A stretch of DNA of 64,000 nucleotides, taken from NCBI RefSeq assembly GCF_021375795.1, contig NZ_JAEIOI010000001.1, forward strand, positions 1,550,001 through 1,614,000, written 5' to 3'. A model generated the notes under the pieces. It had not been told where the DNA came from. It did no database searches and saw only the letters and a list, made by a program, of their open reading frames with translations. Of this stretch, positions 38,776 to 49,031 are shown piece after piece. How positions within the stretch are numbered: position 1 is the first letter of the stretch; each line of letters begins with the position of its first letter. The translations under genes were made by a program, and so were the position numbers. The DNA is from Pseudomonas anguilliseptica. Its GTDB lineage: Bacteria; Pseudomonadota; Gammaproteobacteria; Pseudomonadales; Pseudomonadaceae.

Positions 38776-39708
38776 ATGAGTACCGCTCTGTCCATTCGCC
38801 AGTTGACCAAGACCTATGGCAACGGCTTCCAGGCGCTGCATGGCATCGACCTGGACGTGGCTGAAGGCGATTTCTTCGCCTTGCTCGGCCCCAACGGTGC
38901 CGGCAAATCCACCACCATCGGCATTCTTTCCACCCTGGTGACCAAGAGCAGCGGCACGGTGAACGTGTTCGGCCACGACCTGGACAAACAACCTTCGGCG
39001 CTTAAACGCTGCCTGGGTGTGGTGCCGCAGGAGTTCAACTTCAACCAGTTCGAAAAAGCCTTCGATATCGTCGTAACCCAGGCCGGTTATTACGGCATTC
39101 CGGCGAAAATCGCCAAGGAGCGCGCCGAGCAATACCTCAATCAGCTCGGTTTGTGGGGCAAGCACAACGTACCGTCACGCGAGCTGTCCGGCGGCATGAA
39201 GCGCCGCCTGATGATCGCCCGTGCGCTGGTGCATCAGCCGCGTCTGTTGATTCTCGATGAGCCGACGGCCGGGGTGGATATCGAACTGCGCCGCTCGATG
39301 TGGAGCTTTCTCACCGAGCTGAACGAGCAGGGCATCACCATTATCCTGACCACCCATTACCTGGAAGAGGCCGAACAGCTATGCCGCAATATCGGCATCA
39401 TCGACCACGGACGGATTGTCGAGAACACCAGCATGAAGGACCTGCTGAAGAAACTGCACGTGGAAACCTTCCTGCTTGACCTCAAGGACGCCCAGTTGGT
39501 CGCCCCGCAGCTGATGGGTTACCCCGCGCAACTGCTCGATGCGCATACCCTGGAAGTGCAGGTGGACAAGGCCCAAGGCATTACTGAGCTGTTCCGTCAG
39601 TTGGCCTTGCAGAAGATTGAGGTGCTCAGTTTGCGCAACAAAACCAACCGCCTGGAGGAACTGTTCGTCTCCCTGGTCGAGAAAAACCTGGCGAAGGTGG
39701 CGTTATGA
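38776..39708 (+). CDS. ABC exporter ATP-binding protein
   Basis: A 310-residue ABC ATPase with Walker A GPNGAGKST, signature LSGGMKRRLM, Walker B LLILDEPTAGVD and a C-terminal extension of about 80 residues. It resembles YadG-type ABC-2 partner ATPases. ATG at 38776; the longer frame starts in untranslated sequence. Its ATGA stop overlaps the permease gene start by 4 nt. Exported substrate unknown. A TAGACT box is at 38703-38708. Confidence 0.92.
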   Translation: MSTALSIRQLTKTYGNGFQALHGIDLDVAEGDFFALLGPNGAGKSTTIGILSTLVTKSSGTVNVFGHDLDKQPSALKRCLGVVPQEFNFNQFEKAFDIVVTQAGYYGIPAKIAKERAEQYLNQLGLWGKHNVPSRELSGGMKRRLMIARALVHQPRLLILDEPTAGVDIELRRSMWSFLTELNEQGITIILTTHYLEEAEQLCRNIGIIDHGRIVENTSMKDLLKKLHVETFLLDLKDAQLVAPQLMGYPAQLLDAHTLEVQVDKAQGITELFRQLALQKIEVLSLRNKTNRLEELFVSLVEKNLAKVAL

Positions 39709-40499
39709 GCACGGCTTATCTGAACTCCGAATTCACCGCCAACATGGTGGCGCTTCGCACCATCGTTTACCGCGAAATTCGCCGCTTTACTCGCATCTGG
39801 CCACAGACCCTGCTGCCGCCGGCGATCACCATGGTTCTGTACTTCGTGATCTTCGGCAACCTGATCGGCAGCCAGATCGGCGACATGGGTGGCTTCACCT
39901 ATATGGAGTACATCGTGCCGGGGCTGATCATGATGTCGGTGATCACCAACTCTTACGGCAACGTGGTGTCGAGCTTCTTTGGCAGCAAGTTTCAGCGCTC
40001 CGTTGAGGAGTTGATGGTGTCGCCGGTATCGCCGCACATCATCCTCACCGGCTATGTGATCGGTGGTGTGCTGCGCGGCCTGGCAGTGGGGCTGATCGTC
40101 ACCGTGCTGTCGCTGTTCTTCACTCACCTGCAGGTGCACCACCTCGGTGTGACCGTGCTGGTGGTGCTACTGACCGCGACCATCTTCTCCCTCGGCGGTT
40201 TTATTAACGCCGTGTATGCGCGCAACTTCGATGATATTTCGATCATCCCGACCTTTGTGCTGACGCCGTTGACCTACCTGGGCGGGGTGTTCTATTCGAT
40301 CAGCCTGCTGCCACAGTTCTGGCAAACGGTGTCGCTGGCCAACCCGGTGCTGCATATGGTCAACGCTTTCCGCTATGGCATTCTTGGCGTTTCCGACATC
40401 CGCATCGGCGTGGCCATCGCCTTTATGCTGGTCGCCACCGCTGTGCTGTATGGCGTGTGCATCCGCTTGCTGGTCAGCGGTCGGGGCATGCGCCAGTAA
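39705..40499 (+). CDS. ABC-2 type permease
   Basis: A 264-residue membrane protein with about six helices and the ABC-2 transporter pattern (LTPLTYLGGVFYSISLLP, conserved near the C-terminus). It begins in the ATGA overlap with the ATPase gene, with AAGGTGG upstream. Similar to YadH. Together they form a half-sized exporter pair, without a periplasmic partner in the neighbourhood. Confidence 0.92.
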   Translation: MSTAYLNSEFTANMVALRTIVYREIRRFTRIWPQTLLPPAITMVLYFVIFGNLIGSQIGDMGGFTYMEYIVPGLIMMSVITNSYGNVVSSFFGSKFQRSVEELMVSPVSPHIILTGYVIGGVLRGLAVGLIVTVLSLFFTHLQVHHLGVTVLVVLLTATIFSLGGFINAVYARNFDDISIIPTFVLTPLTYLGGVFYSISLLPQFWQTVSLANPVLHMVNAFRYGILGVSDIRIGVAIAFMLVATAVLYGVCIRLLVSGRGMRQ

Positions 40500-40590
40500 C
40501 CGGGCAGCCAACATCGGGAAACATTTTTAACGGCTGATCTGTGCGGCTCGGCCGTTAGACTCAGCCTCTACAAAGAATTAGGGGTTGTAT

Positions 40591-41622
40591 ATGTTTGCCC
40601 GCACACCTGCTCTGCTCGGTACAGCTGTTCTGTTGTGTTCGCTCATCAGTGGGCAGGTGCAGGCCAATGAAGGACCACTGGTCGAGGTGGTCAAACCCGA
40701 GCGCAGCCTGGTGCGTGATGAACTGGTGACCTTCGGTTCGCTGCGCCCCGACGAGTCGGTGATGATCCGCCCGGAAATCGCCGGGCGCGTGGCGCAACTG
40801 CATTTTCGCGAAGGCCAGCGGGTTGCCGTCGGTGAGTTGCTGGTCAGCCTGGATGATTCAATTGCCCGCGCCGAACTGGCCCAGGCACGGGCCAATCTGA
40901 ACCTCGCGGAAAAGAATTTCGAACGTGCGCAGATGCTGTTCAAGCGCGGTGCCAGCAACGCTCAGGCGCTGGATGAAGCCAGCGCCCAGCAACAGGCCTC
41001 GCGCGCCAGCCTGGCATTGTCCCAGGCGCGCCTGGACAAGACGCGCATTGTTGCCCCTTACGATGGTGTGTTGGGCTTGCGCGCCGTCAGCCCCGGCGAT
41101 TACCTCAGCGAAGGTCAGGACATCGTCAACCTGGAGGTGCTCGATCCGCTCAAGGTGGATTTCCGCATTCCGCAGAAGGCCGTCAGCCAGATCCGCCTTA
41201 AGCAGGTCATCGAGATCAGCCTGGATGCCTACCCGGGTGAGCGCTTCAAGGGCGAGATCTTCGCCATCAACCCGCGTCTGGACGAAGCTGGGCGCAGCCA
41301 GGCGATCCGCGCCAACCTCAACAACAGTGAAGGCCGCTTGAGCCCCGGGCAGTTCGTGCGCGTCTCGGTGATCCTCGCCGAGCGGCCGAATGCCCTGGTA
41401 ATCCCGGAAGAAGCCATCATGCCGGTGGGTGAGCGCCTGCTGGTCAACCTGGTGGTGGCGGGCAAGGTCGAGTTGCGTGAGGTCAAGTTGGGCAAGCGTC
41501 TGACCGGCAAGGTCGAGGTGCTGGAAGGTCTGCAGGGCGATGAAACCCTGATCAGCGCCGGTTGGCAGAAGGTTCGTGCTGACATGCCGGTGCGCACCAA
41601 GGTGGCGGAGCAGCGCTCATGA
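40591..41622 (+). CDS. RND efflux membrane-fusion protein
   Basis: A 343-residue periplasmic adaptor. A signal peptide runs to about residue 22 (ending GQVQA). The lipoyl half-motifs EIAGRVAQLHFREGQRVAVG and TRIVAPYDGVLGLRAVSPG flank a coiled-coil hairpin rich in Ala and Gln. ATG at 40591 has AGGGG 6 nt upstream. The 4-nt ATGA overlap couples it to the RND pump. A TAGACT box is at 40556-40561. No outer-membrane channel gene is next to them, so they probably borrow one. Confidence 0.92.
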   Translation: MFARTPALLGTAVLLCSLISGQVQANEGPLVEVVKPERSLVRDELVTFGSLRPDESVMIRPEIAGRVAQLHFREGQRVAVGELLVSLDDSIARAELAQARANLNLAEKNFERAQMLFKRGASNAQALDEASAQQQASRASLALSQARLDKTRIVAPYDGVLGLRAVSPGDYLSEGQDIVNLEVLDPLKVDFRIPQKAVSQIRLKQVIEISLDAYPGERFKGEIFAINPRLDEAGRSQAIRANLNNSEGRLSPGQFVRVSVILAERPNALVIPEEAIMPVGERLLVNLVVAGKVELREVKLGKRLTGKVEVLEGLQGDETLISAGWQKVRADMPVRTKVAEQRS

Positions 41623-44600
41623 CCCTGTCGGATATCTGCATCCGCCGGCCGGTATTTGCCACGGTCCTCTCGCTGATTGTGGTGCTGCTCGGTTTGATGG
41701 CTTACGACCGCCTTGCCGTACGCGAGTACCCGAATATCGATGTGCCGATTGTCACGGTCAACGTCACCTATCCCGGCGCCAGCCCGGAGATCATGGAATC
41801 CCAGGTCGCCCAGCCGATCGAGGATGTGCTGTCGGGTATCGACGGGCTGGATTTCGTCAGCTCCATCAGCCGCTCGGAAAACACCCAGATCACCGCGCAG
41901 TTCCGCCTGGGCAGCAACTCCGATGAAGCCGCCAACGATGTCCGCGACCGCCTGGGGCGTGTGCGTGGCCTGCTGCCGGATGAAATCGCCGAGCCCATCG
42001 TGCAGAAGGTCGAAGCCGACGCCCAACCGGTGATCTGGATCGCCTTCTACAGCGAACGCTACAGCGCCATGGAGATCACCGATGTGCTGGAGCGGGTGAT
42101 CAAGGATCGCTTGCAGACCATCCCCGGCGTTTCCGAAGTGCAGATTCGCGGCGCGCGTACCTTTGCCATGCGCATTTGGCTGGATCCGGAAAAGCTCGCT
42201 GCGCACAACCTCACCGTGCAGGACGTGGAAGACGCTCTGCGCCGGCAGAACGTCGAGATTCCGGCCGGGCGCATTGAATCGCAGCAGCGCGAATTCACCG
42301 TGCTCTCGGAAACCGACATGAACACCCCGGAGCAGTTCAACCAACTGATCCTTGATGATTCACGCGGTTACCTGCTGCGCCTGGCGGATGTGGGCTATGC
42401 CGAAATCGGTGCGCAGGATGAGCGCAGCATCGTGCGTTACAAAGGCAAGCCGGCGGTGTCGATGGGCATGATCAAACAGGCCACTGCCAACCCGCTGGAC
42501 ATCTCCGATGGCCTGGCGGCGGCCATGCCCGACGTGCGTGCGCTGCTGCCCGATGGCATGGAAATGGCGGTGGCCAACGACAACTCGCAGTTTATTCGCG
42601 AGTCGATCGACAACGTGTTTATCACCATCTGGGAAGCGGTGGGGCTGGTCATCCTGATCATCTTCATCTTCCTGCGTTCGTTGCGCGCCACCATCATCCC
42701 GCTGGTGACCATCCCGGTGTCGCTGATCGGCGCGTTTGCCCTGATGAGCCTGATGGGTTTCACCATCAACACCCTGACCCTGCTGGCCATGGTACTGGCC
42801 ATCGGTCTGGTGGTGGACGATGCCATCGTCATGTTGGAGAACATCCACCGGCATATCGAAGAAGGCATGGCCCCGGTGCAGGCGGCGCTCAAGGGCAGCC
42901 GCGAGATTGCCTTTGCGGTGATCGCCATGACCCTGACCCTGGCCGCCGTGTTTGCCCCCATCGGCTTTATGCAGGGCACCACAGGCAAGCTGTTTACCGA
43001 GTTTGCCTGGACCCTGGCCGGCGCGGTGCTGGTGTCCGGTTTTGTCGCCCTGACCCTGACGCCGATGATGTGCGCACTGCTGCTCAAGCCGCATCAAGCC
43101 GGCGAGCGGCACAACCGCGTGTACAACCTGATCGAAAACTTCCTCAACGGCCTGACCTACAGCTACAAACACCTGCTGACCAAGGCGCTGAACCTCTGGG
43201 TGCTGGTGGTCGGTCTGTTGGTACTGACCATCGTGGCCTGCGTGCTGCTGTTTGCCGGGCTCAAATCGGAGCTGGCACCCACCGAAGACACCGGTACCAT
43301 CATCGGCGTGTTCAATGGCCCGGATGGCGCCACCATCAACTACACCGGGCGCTATGCCCGTGAAGTCGAGGCGGCCTACGCGAGTATCCCCGAGACCAAT
43401 CGCTACATGGTGATTGCCGGCTTCCCCACGGTGGCTCAGGGCATTTCCTTTATGAAGCTGGAAGACTGGGCCGACCGTTCGCGCAGCCAGTTCGAAATTC
43501 GCAATGAGCTGCTGCCCAAGTTGCAGGACATCGCCGGCATTCGCGCCTTTCCGGTCAACCGGCCGCCCCTGGGGCAGAGCGCGCGTAACCAGCCGGTGAA
43601 CTTCGTGATCCGCTCCTCCATGGAGTACAGCGAGTTGCAGAGTTATGTCGATGAGCTGCTTAACGCGCTGCGCGATTACCCGGGCCTGGAAAGCCTGGAC
43701 AGTGATCTCAAGCTCAACGCACCGCAGCTCAAGGTCGCGGTTAACCGCGAACAGGCCGTAGCCGTGGGCACTGATGTGGCCACCATCGGCCGCAGCCTGG
43801 AAAGCCTGTTCGGCAGCCGCCAGGTGACGCGCTTCAAGCAGAACGGTGAGCAGTACGACGTGCTGGTGCAGTTGCAAGGCGTCGACCGTAGTAACCCGCA
43901 GGATCTCGACCGCGTGTATGTGCGTGGACGTGACGACAGCATGGTGCAGCTGTCCAACCTGATCGAGGTGCGCGAGACTGTGGCGCCGCGCGAGCTTAAC
44001 CACTTCAACCAGCTGCGTGCGGTGACGGTGAGCGCCAACGTCGGCTCTGGCTACACCTTGGGTGAGGCCTTGGCGCATCTGGAGGCGACGGCGCGCACGG
44101 TGTTCCCGGCGGAGACGCAGTACGACTACACCGGCACGTCGCGAGACTTCAAGGAGTCCAGTGCGGGCATTGCACTGATCTTCGCGCTGGCTTTGGCGTT
44201 TATCTTCCTGGTGCTGGCGGCGCAGTTTGAAAGCTTTACTGACCCGCTGATCATCCTGTTCAGTGTGCCGCTGTCGATGGCCGGGGCCTTGCTGGCGCTG
44301 ACGTTATTCGGCGGCACGTTGAACATCTACTCGCAGATCGGTCTGGTGACGCTGATCGGCCTGATTACCAAGCACGGCATCCTGATCGTCGAGTTTGCCA
44401 ACGTGCTGCTGCGTCAGGGCCATGAACTGCGCGGTGCGGTAATTGAGGCGTCGGTGCAGCGTCTGCGGCCGATTCTGATGACCACCGGGGCGATGGTGTT
44501 GGGTTCGGTGCCGTTGGCAATTGCCACCGGAGCCGGTGCGGAGAGCCGGCAGCAGATTGGTATGGTGATTGTCGGCGGCCTGTTGGTAGGCACCTTCTTC

Positions 44601-44687
44601 ACCCTGTTTGTGATCCCGACCCTGTACATGCTGCTGCGCCGCTGGCGGCCGATTAAACAGGAAAGTGAGGAAGTGGCGGTTGCGTAG
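41619..44687 (+). CDS. RND multidrug efflux inner-membrane transporter (HAE1 type)
   Basis: A 1022-residue proton-driven pump with 12 membrane helices. The charged pair in TM4 (GLVVDDAIVMLENIHRH), DICIRRPVFATVLSLI at the N-terminus and the two large periplasmic loops are clear. It is of the MexK/MexN-like group, but I cannot choose between them. The final residues EEVAVA* run into a MITE-like repeat, which provides the TAG stop codon. Confidence 0.93.
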   Translation: MTLSDICIRRPVFATVLSLIVVLLGLMAYDRLAVREYPNIDVPIVTVNVTYPGASPEIMESQVAQPIEDVLSGIDGLDFVSSISRSENTQITAQFRLGSNSDEAANDVRDRLGRVRGLLPDEIAEPIVQKVEADAQPVIWIAFYSERYSAMEITDVLERVIKDRLQTIPGVSEVQIRGARTFAMRIWLDPEKLAAHNLTVQDVEDALRRQNVEIPAGRIESQQREFTVLSETDMNTPEQFNQLILDDSRGYLLRLADVGYAEIGAQDERSIVRYKGKPAVSMGMIKQATANPLDISDGLAAAMPDVRALLPDGMEMAVANDNSQFIRESIDNVFITIWEAVGLVILIIFIFLRSLRATIIPLVTIPVSLIGAFALMSLMGFTINTLTLLAMVLAIGLVVDDAIVMLENIHRHIEEGMAPVQAALKGSREIAFAVIAMTLTLAAVFAPIGFMQGTTGKLFTEFAWTLAGAVLVSGFVALTLTPMMCALLLKPHQAGERHNRVYNLIENFLNGLTYSYKHLLTKALNLWVLVVGLLVLTIVACVLLFAGLKSELAPTEDTGTIIGVFNGPDGATINYTGRYAREVEAAYASIPETNRYMVIAGFPTVAQGISFMKLEDWADRSRSQFEIRNELLPKLQDIAGIRAFPVNRPPLGQSARNQPVNFVIRSSMEYSELQSYVDELLNALRDYPGLESLDSDLKLNAPQLKVAVNREQAVAVGTDVATIGRSLESLFGSRQVTRFKQNGEQYDVLVQLQGVDRSNPQDLDRVYVRGRDDSMVQLSNLIEVRETVAPRELNHFNQLRAVTVSANVGSGYTLGEALAHLEATARTVFPAETQYDYTGTSRDFKESSAGIALIFALALAFIFLVLAAQFESFTDPLIILFSVPLSMAGALLALTLFGGTLNIYSQIGLVTLIGLITKHGILIVEFANVLLRQGHELRGAVIEASVQRLRPILMTTGAMVLGSVPLAIATGAGAESRQQIGMVIVGGLLVGTFFTLFVIPTLYMLLRRWRPIKQESEEVAVA

Positions 44688-44843
44688 GATGGGTTAGGCG
44701 CTTGGTCTGATCTTGAACTGTCGAGATTCTTGTCGCGCCGTAACCCATCATGGCAATGGCAGCCAATATCGCACTGATGGGTGACGCCGCCCGGGCAATG
44801 CGCTCTTGCCTTGTCATCACCTAGGCGGCTAACCCATCCTACG
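44683..44843. mobile_element. MITE-like repeat, 161 bp, overlapping the RND pump stop codon
   Basis: Terminal arms CGTAGGATGGGTTAGGCG (44683-44700) and CGGCTAACCCATCCTACG (44826-44843) pair with one mismatch. The interior has a second nested pair, TAACCCATCA and TGATGGGT. The first arm includes the TAG stop of the RND gene. Related GATGGGT...ACCCATC blocks are common in Pseudomonas intergenic DNA, by recollection. A shorter related piece is at 53806-53836. Confidence 0.65.
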
Positions 44844-44851
44844 GGAGGGTG

Positions 44852-45859
44852 TTACTCGACCTTAAGCACCAGCTTGCCGAAGTTCTCGCCGCTGAACAGC
44901 TTGAGCAAGGTTTCCGGGAAGGTCGTCAGGCCGCTGACGATATCTTCCTTGGACTTCAGCTTGCCGCTGGCCAGCCAGCCGCCCATCTCAGCAGCCGCTT
45001 CGGCAAAGCGCGGGGCGTAGGTCATCACCACCATGCCTTCCATGCGTGCACTGTTGACCAGCAGGTTGAGGTAGTTGGCCGGACCTTTGACCGCCTGTTT
45101 GTTGTTGTACTGGCTGATCGCCCCGCAGATCACCACCCGTGCCTTGAAGGCCAGGCGGGTGAGCACGGCGTCGAGAATGTCGCCGCCGACGTTATCGAAA
45201 TACACGTCCACCCCTTTGGGGCACTCGCGCTTGAGGCCGGCGATCACGTCTTCGTTCTTGTAGTCGATGGCGCCATCGAAGCCCAGTTCATCGATCAGGA
45301 ACTTGCACTTGTCCGCACCACCGGCAATGCCGACCACGCGGCAACCCTTGAGCTTGGCGATCTGCCCGGCCACGCTGCCGACCGCGCCGGCGGCGCCGGA
45401 AATCACCACGGTTTCACCGGCTTGCGGCGCGCCGACATCGAGCAGGGCGAAGTAGGCGGTCATGCCGGTCATGCCCAGTGCCGACAGATACAGCGGCAGC
45501 GGCGCGCGCTTGGGGTCGACCTTGTAGAAACCCTTGGGCTCACCGAGGAAGTAATCCTGTACGCCCAGTGCACCATTTACATGATCACCGACGGCAAAGT
45601 CCGGGTGCTGCGAGGCGATTACTTCACCGACGCCGAGGGCGCGCATCACTTCACCGATACCGACCGGTGGGATGTAGGACTTGGCGTCGTTCATCCAGCC
45701 ACGCATGGCCGGGTCCAGCGACAGGTAGGCGTTCTTCACCAGTATTTGGCCGGGACCGGGTTCACCGACGCTGGTTTCCACATAGCTGAAGGTCTCGCGG
45801 CTGGGCAGGCCGACCGGGCGTTGGGCAAGCAGGAACTGGCGGTTGAGTGGGGTAGTCAT
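44852..45859 (-). CDS. NADP-dependent MDR oxidoreductase (CurA/YncB-like)
   Basis: A 335-residue medium-chain dehydrogenase/reductase of the zinc-free leukotriene-B4/2-alkenal reductase group. It carries GMTGMTAYFALLDVG and the nucleotide motif VISGAAGAVGSVAGQIAKLKG, then YFDNVGGDILDAVL. The N-terminus MTTPLNRQFLLAQRPVGLPS is typical of CurA/YncB-like proteins, which reduce activated double bonds. ATG at 45859. Convergent with the RND pump; the repeat lies between. Confidence 0.9.
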   Translation of the reverse strand: MTTPLNRQFLLAQRPVGLPSRETFSYVETSVGEPGPGQILVKNAYLSLDPAMRGWMNDAKSYIPPVGIGEVMRALGVGEVIASQHPDFAVGDHVNGALGVQDYFLGEPKGFYKVDPKRAPLPLYLSALGMTGMTAYFALLDVGAPQAGETVVISGAAGAVGSVAGQIAKLKGCRVVGIAGGADKCKFLIDELGFDGAIDYKNEDVIAGLKRECPKGVDVYFDNVGGDILDAVLTRLAFKARVVICGAISQYNNKQAVKGPANYLNLLVNSARMEGMVVMTYAPRFAEAAAEMGGWLASGKLKSKEDIVSGLTTFPETLLKLFSGENFGKLVLKVE

Positions 45860-46083
45860 GGCAGGTACTCACTGAACGGAAAGCCTGTTGATAGCCCGTG
45901 CTGATCAGTGGGGCAAGGTTTGCCCGTGGGCCGAATGCTTGTAAATCCATTCGAGTGATAGCTGTGCTGGGGTGTTAATCACTCATTTCGATGGGGCTAT
46001 CACCAGCAGTTTGATAGTGCTGCCTTGCTACGCAGCAGCTGATTAGACTCGACGCAGTTTCTAATCCTTGCGAGGACACGCAG

Positions 46084-46845
46084 ATGAGCTTGAGCTTTTC
46101 CGGCCGGGTTGCCCTGGTCACCGGTGGTGCTGCTGGTATTGGTCGTGCCACGGCACTGGCATTCGCCAACGAAGGCCTGCAGGTGGTGGTGTCCGACGTC
46201 GATGTCGAAGGTGGCGAAGCGACCGTGGCGCTGATCCGTGAAGCCGGCGGTGATGCGCTGTTCGTGCGCTGCGACGTGACCCGCGATGCCGAGGTCAAGG
46301 TGCTGATGGAGCGTACGCTGGGCGCCTATGGCCGTCTGGACTACGCCTTCAACAACGCCGGCATCGAGATCGAGAAGGGCAAGCTGGCCGAAGGCAGCGA
46401 AAGCGAGTTCGACGCCATCATGGGCGTCAACGTCAAAGGCGTGTGGCTGTGCATGAAGCACCAGATCCCGCTGCTGCTGGCCCAAGGCGGTGGTGCCATC
46501 GTCAACACCGCGTCGGTGGCTGGTCTGGGCGCGGCACCGAAGATGAGCATCTATGCCGCGTCCAAGCATGCGGTGATCGGCCTGACCAAATCGGCGGCGG
46601 TCGAGTATGCGAAGAAGAAGGTGCGGGTCAACGCGGTGTGCCCGGCGGTGATCGACACCGACATGTTCCGCCGCGCCTATGAAGCCGACCCGAAGAAGGG
46701 CGAGTTCGCAGCTGCCATGCACCCGGTCGGGCGCATCGGCAAGGTCGAGGAAATCGCCGCTGCCGTGCTGTACCTGTGCTGCGATAACGCAGCGTTCACC
46801 ACTGGCCAGGCACTGGCGGTGGATGGTGGGGCGACCGCGATCTGA
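46084..46845 (+). CDS. Short-chain dehydrogenase, classical SDR
   Basis: A 253-residue SDR with TGGAAGIG (13-20), NNAG near 88, the Ser in NTASVAG, and the active-site YAASK. It is of the large FabG/glucose-dehydrogenase-like group; substrate not predictable. GAGG lies about 10 nt before the ATG. A TAGACT box (46044-46049) may be its -10. Followed by a terminator. Confidence 0.88.
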   Translation: MSLSFSGRVALVTGGAAGIGRATALAFANEGLQVVVSDVDVEGGEATVALIREAGGDALFVRCDVTRDAEVKVLMERTLGAYGRLDYAFNNAGIEIEKGKLAEGSESEFDAIMGVNVKGVWLCMKHQIPLLLAQGGGAIVNTASVAGLGAAPKMSIYAASKHAVIGLTKSAAVEYAKKKVRVNAVCPAVIDTDMFRRAYEADPKKGEFAAAMHPVGRIGKVEEIAAAVLYLCCDNAAFTTGQALAVDGGATAI

Positions 46846-46864
46846 CGCTTAGCGGGTTGCGATA

Positions 46865-46891
46865 AAAAAGGTGCCCATGTGGCACCTTTTT
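46865..46891 (+). terminator. Terminator of the SDR gene
   Basis: AAAAAGGTGCC and GGCACCTTTTT pair around CATGT, with a trailing T run. Confidence 0.9.
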
Positions 46892-46998
46892 ACATATGGG
46901 GCCTCCCAGCCTGGACGATTGGCCGCTAAAGTCACTGCGAACGCCATCACGCTCTCGCCAGAATCGTCGCGCTGTCCCGATCCCGGAGTAGAACAATA

Positions 46999-47883
46999 AT
47001 GACTGCTGACCCGTTACTGACCCTGTTTCTTCCCATTGCCCTGGGCATCATCATGCTCGGCCTGGGTCTGTCGCTGACCCTGGCCGATTTCGCGCGGGTG
47101 GTGAAATTCCCTAAACCAGTGCTGATTGGCCTGGCTTGCCAGCTGTTGCTGCTGCCGCTGGTGTGCTTCTTTCTGGCCAAGGCGTTCGGCTTGGCTCCGG
47201 CGCTGGCGGTTGGCCTGATGCTGCTGGCCGCTTCACCAGGCGGCACCACGGCCAACCTGTACAGTCATCTGGCGCATGGCGATGTGGCGCTGAATATCAC
47301 CCTGACGGCGGTCAATTCGGTGATTGCCGTGCTGACCATGCCGCTGATCGTCAACCTGTCGCTGGCTTATTTCATGGACGGTGATCAGGCGCTACCGCTG
47401 CAGTTCACCAAGGTGGTGCAGGTGTTTGTCATCGTCCTTGGTCCGGTGGCCATCGGCATTTGGCTGCGCAGCCGCTTCCCAGGTTTTGCCGCGCGTATGG
47501 AAAAGCCGGTGAAGATCATCTCCGCGCTGTTTCTGTTGATCATCATCCTTCTGGCGGTGGTCAAGGACTGGCAGACCTTCGTCGATTACGCGCCTCTGGT
47601 AGGCGGTGCGGCGCTGGCCTTCAACCTGATCAGCCTGGCGGTGGGCTACTGGGTGCCGCGTCTGTGCAAGCTCAGCTTGCGTCAATCGATTGCTATTGGC
47701 ATGGAGATCGGCATTCACAACGGCACCCTGGCGATTGCCTTGGCACTCAGCCCGATGCTGCTGAACAACGCGACCATGTCGATCCCCGCAGCGATCTACA
47801 GCATCATCATGTTCTTTACCGCAGCTGCCTTCGGCTGGTGGGTCAACTTCGTCCATGGCAAAGAGTTGAAAGCCACCGAATAG
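46999..47883 (+). CDS. Bile acid:sodium symporter family transporter (second in window)
   Basis: A 294-residue, about ten-helix BASS-family member. Markers include IMLGLGLSLTLADFARV near the N-terminus, LLAASPGGTTANLYSHLAHGD and the second crossover MEIGIHNGTLAIALAL. It is not closely similar to the copy at 17243-18169, so each serves its own substrate. GGAG lies about 9 nt before the ATG. It stands alone between two terminators. Confidence 0.9.
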   Translation: MTADPLLTLFLPIALGIIMLGLGLSLTLADFARVVKFPKPVLIGLACQLLLLPLVCFFLAKAFGLAPALAVGLMLLAASPGGTTANLYSHLAHGDVALNITLTAVNSVIAVLTMPLIVNLSLAYFMDGDQALPLQFTKVVQVFVIVLGPVAIGIWLRSRFPGFAARMEKPVKIISALFLLIIILLAVVKDWQTFVDYAPLVGGAALAFNLISLAVGYWVPRLCKLSLRQSIAIGMEIGIHNGTLAIALALSPMLLNNATMSIPAAIYSIIMFFTAAAFGWWVNFVHGKELKATE

Positions 47884-47895
47884 ATATGGCCGAGC

Positions 47896-47930
47896 ATGAA
47901 AAAGCCCGTCACTTGGACGGGCTTTTTCAT
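47896..47930. terminator. Bidirectional terminator (BASS gene / cysB)
   Basis: ATGAAAAAGCCCGTC and GACGGGCTTTTTCAT form a perfect 15-bp stem around ACTTG between the two convergent genes. Confidence 0.93.
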
Positions 47931-47944
47931 GCCTGCTGATTGGC

Positions 47945-48928
<984 letters not shown>

Positions 48929-49031
48929 TCAAAGCAAAAAGACGGCCGTTCAGGTTACCGGCGTTTTATATAACCATAATGATGATTAAAGCATTAAATC
49001 TAGACCAAATATCTAAAAAGACCGCCTTTAT

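Noticed and set aside
42360..44078. 572-codon minus-strand open frame inside the RND pump gene
   Set aside because: Rich in His, Gln and Gly without motifs, as expected of the complement of a membrane-protein gene; the pump on the plus strand is complete.
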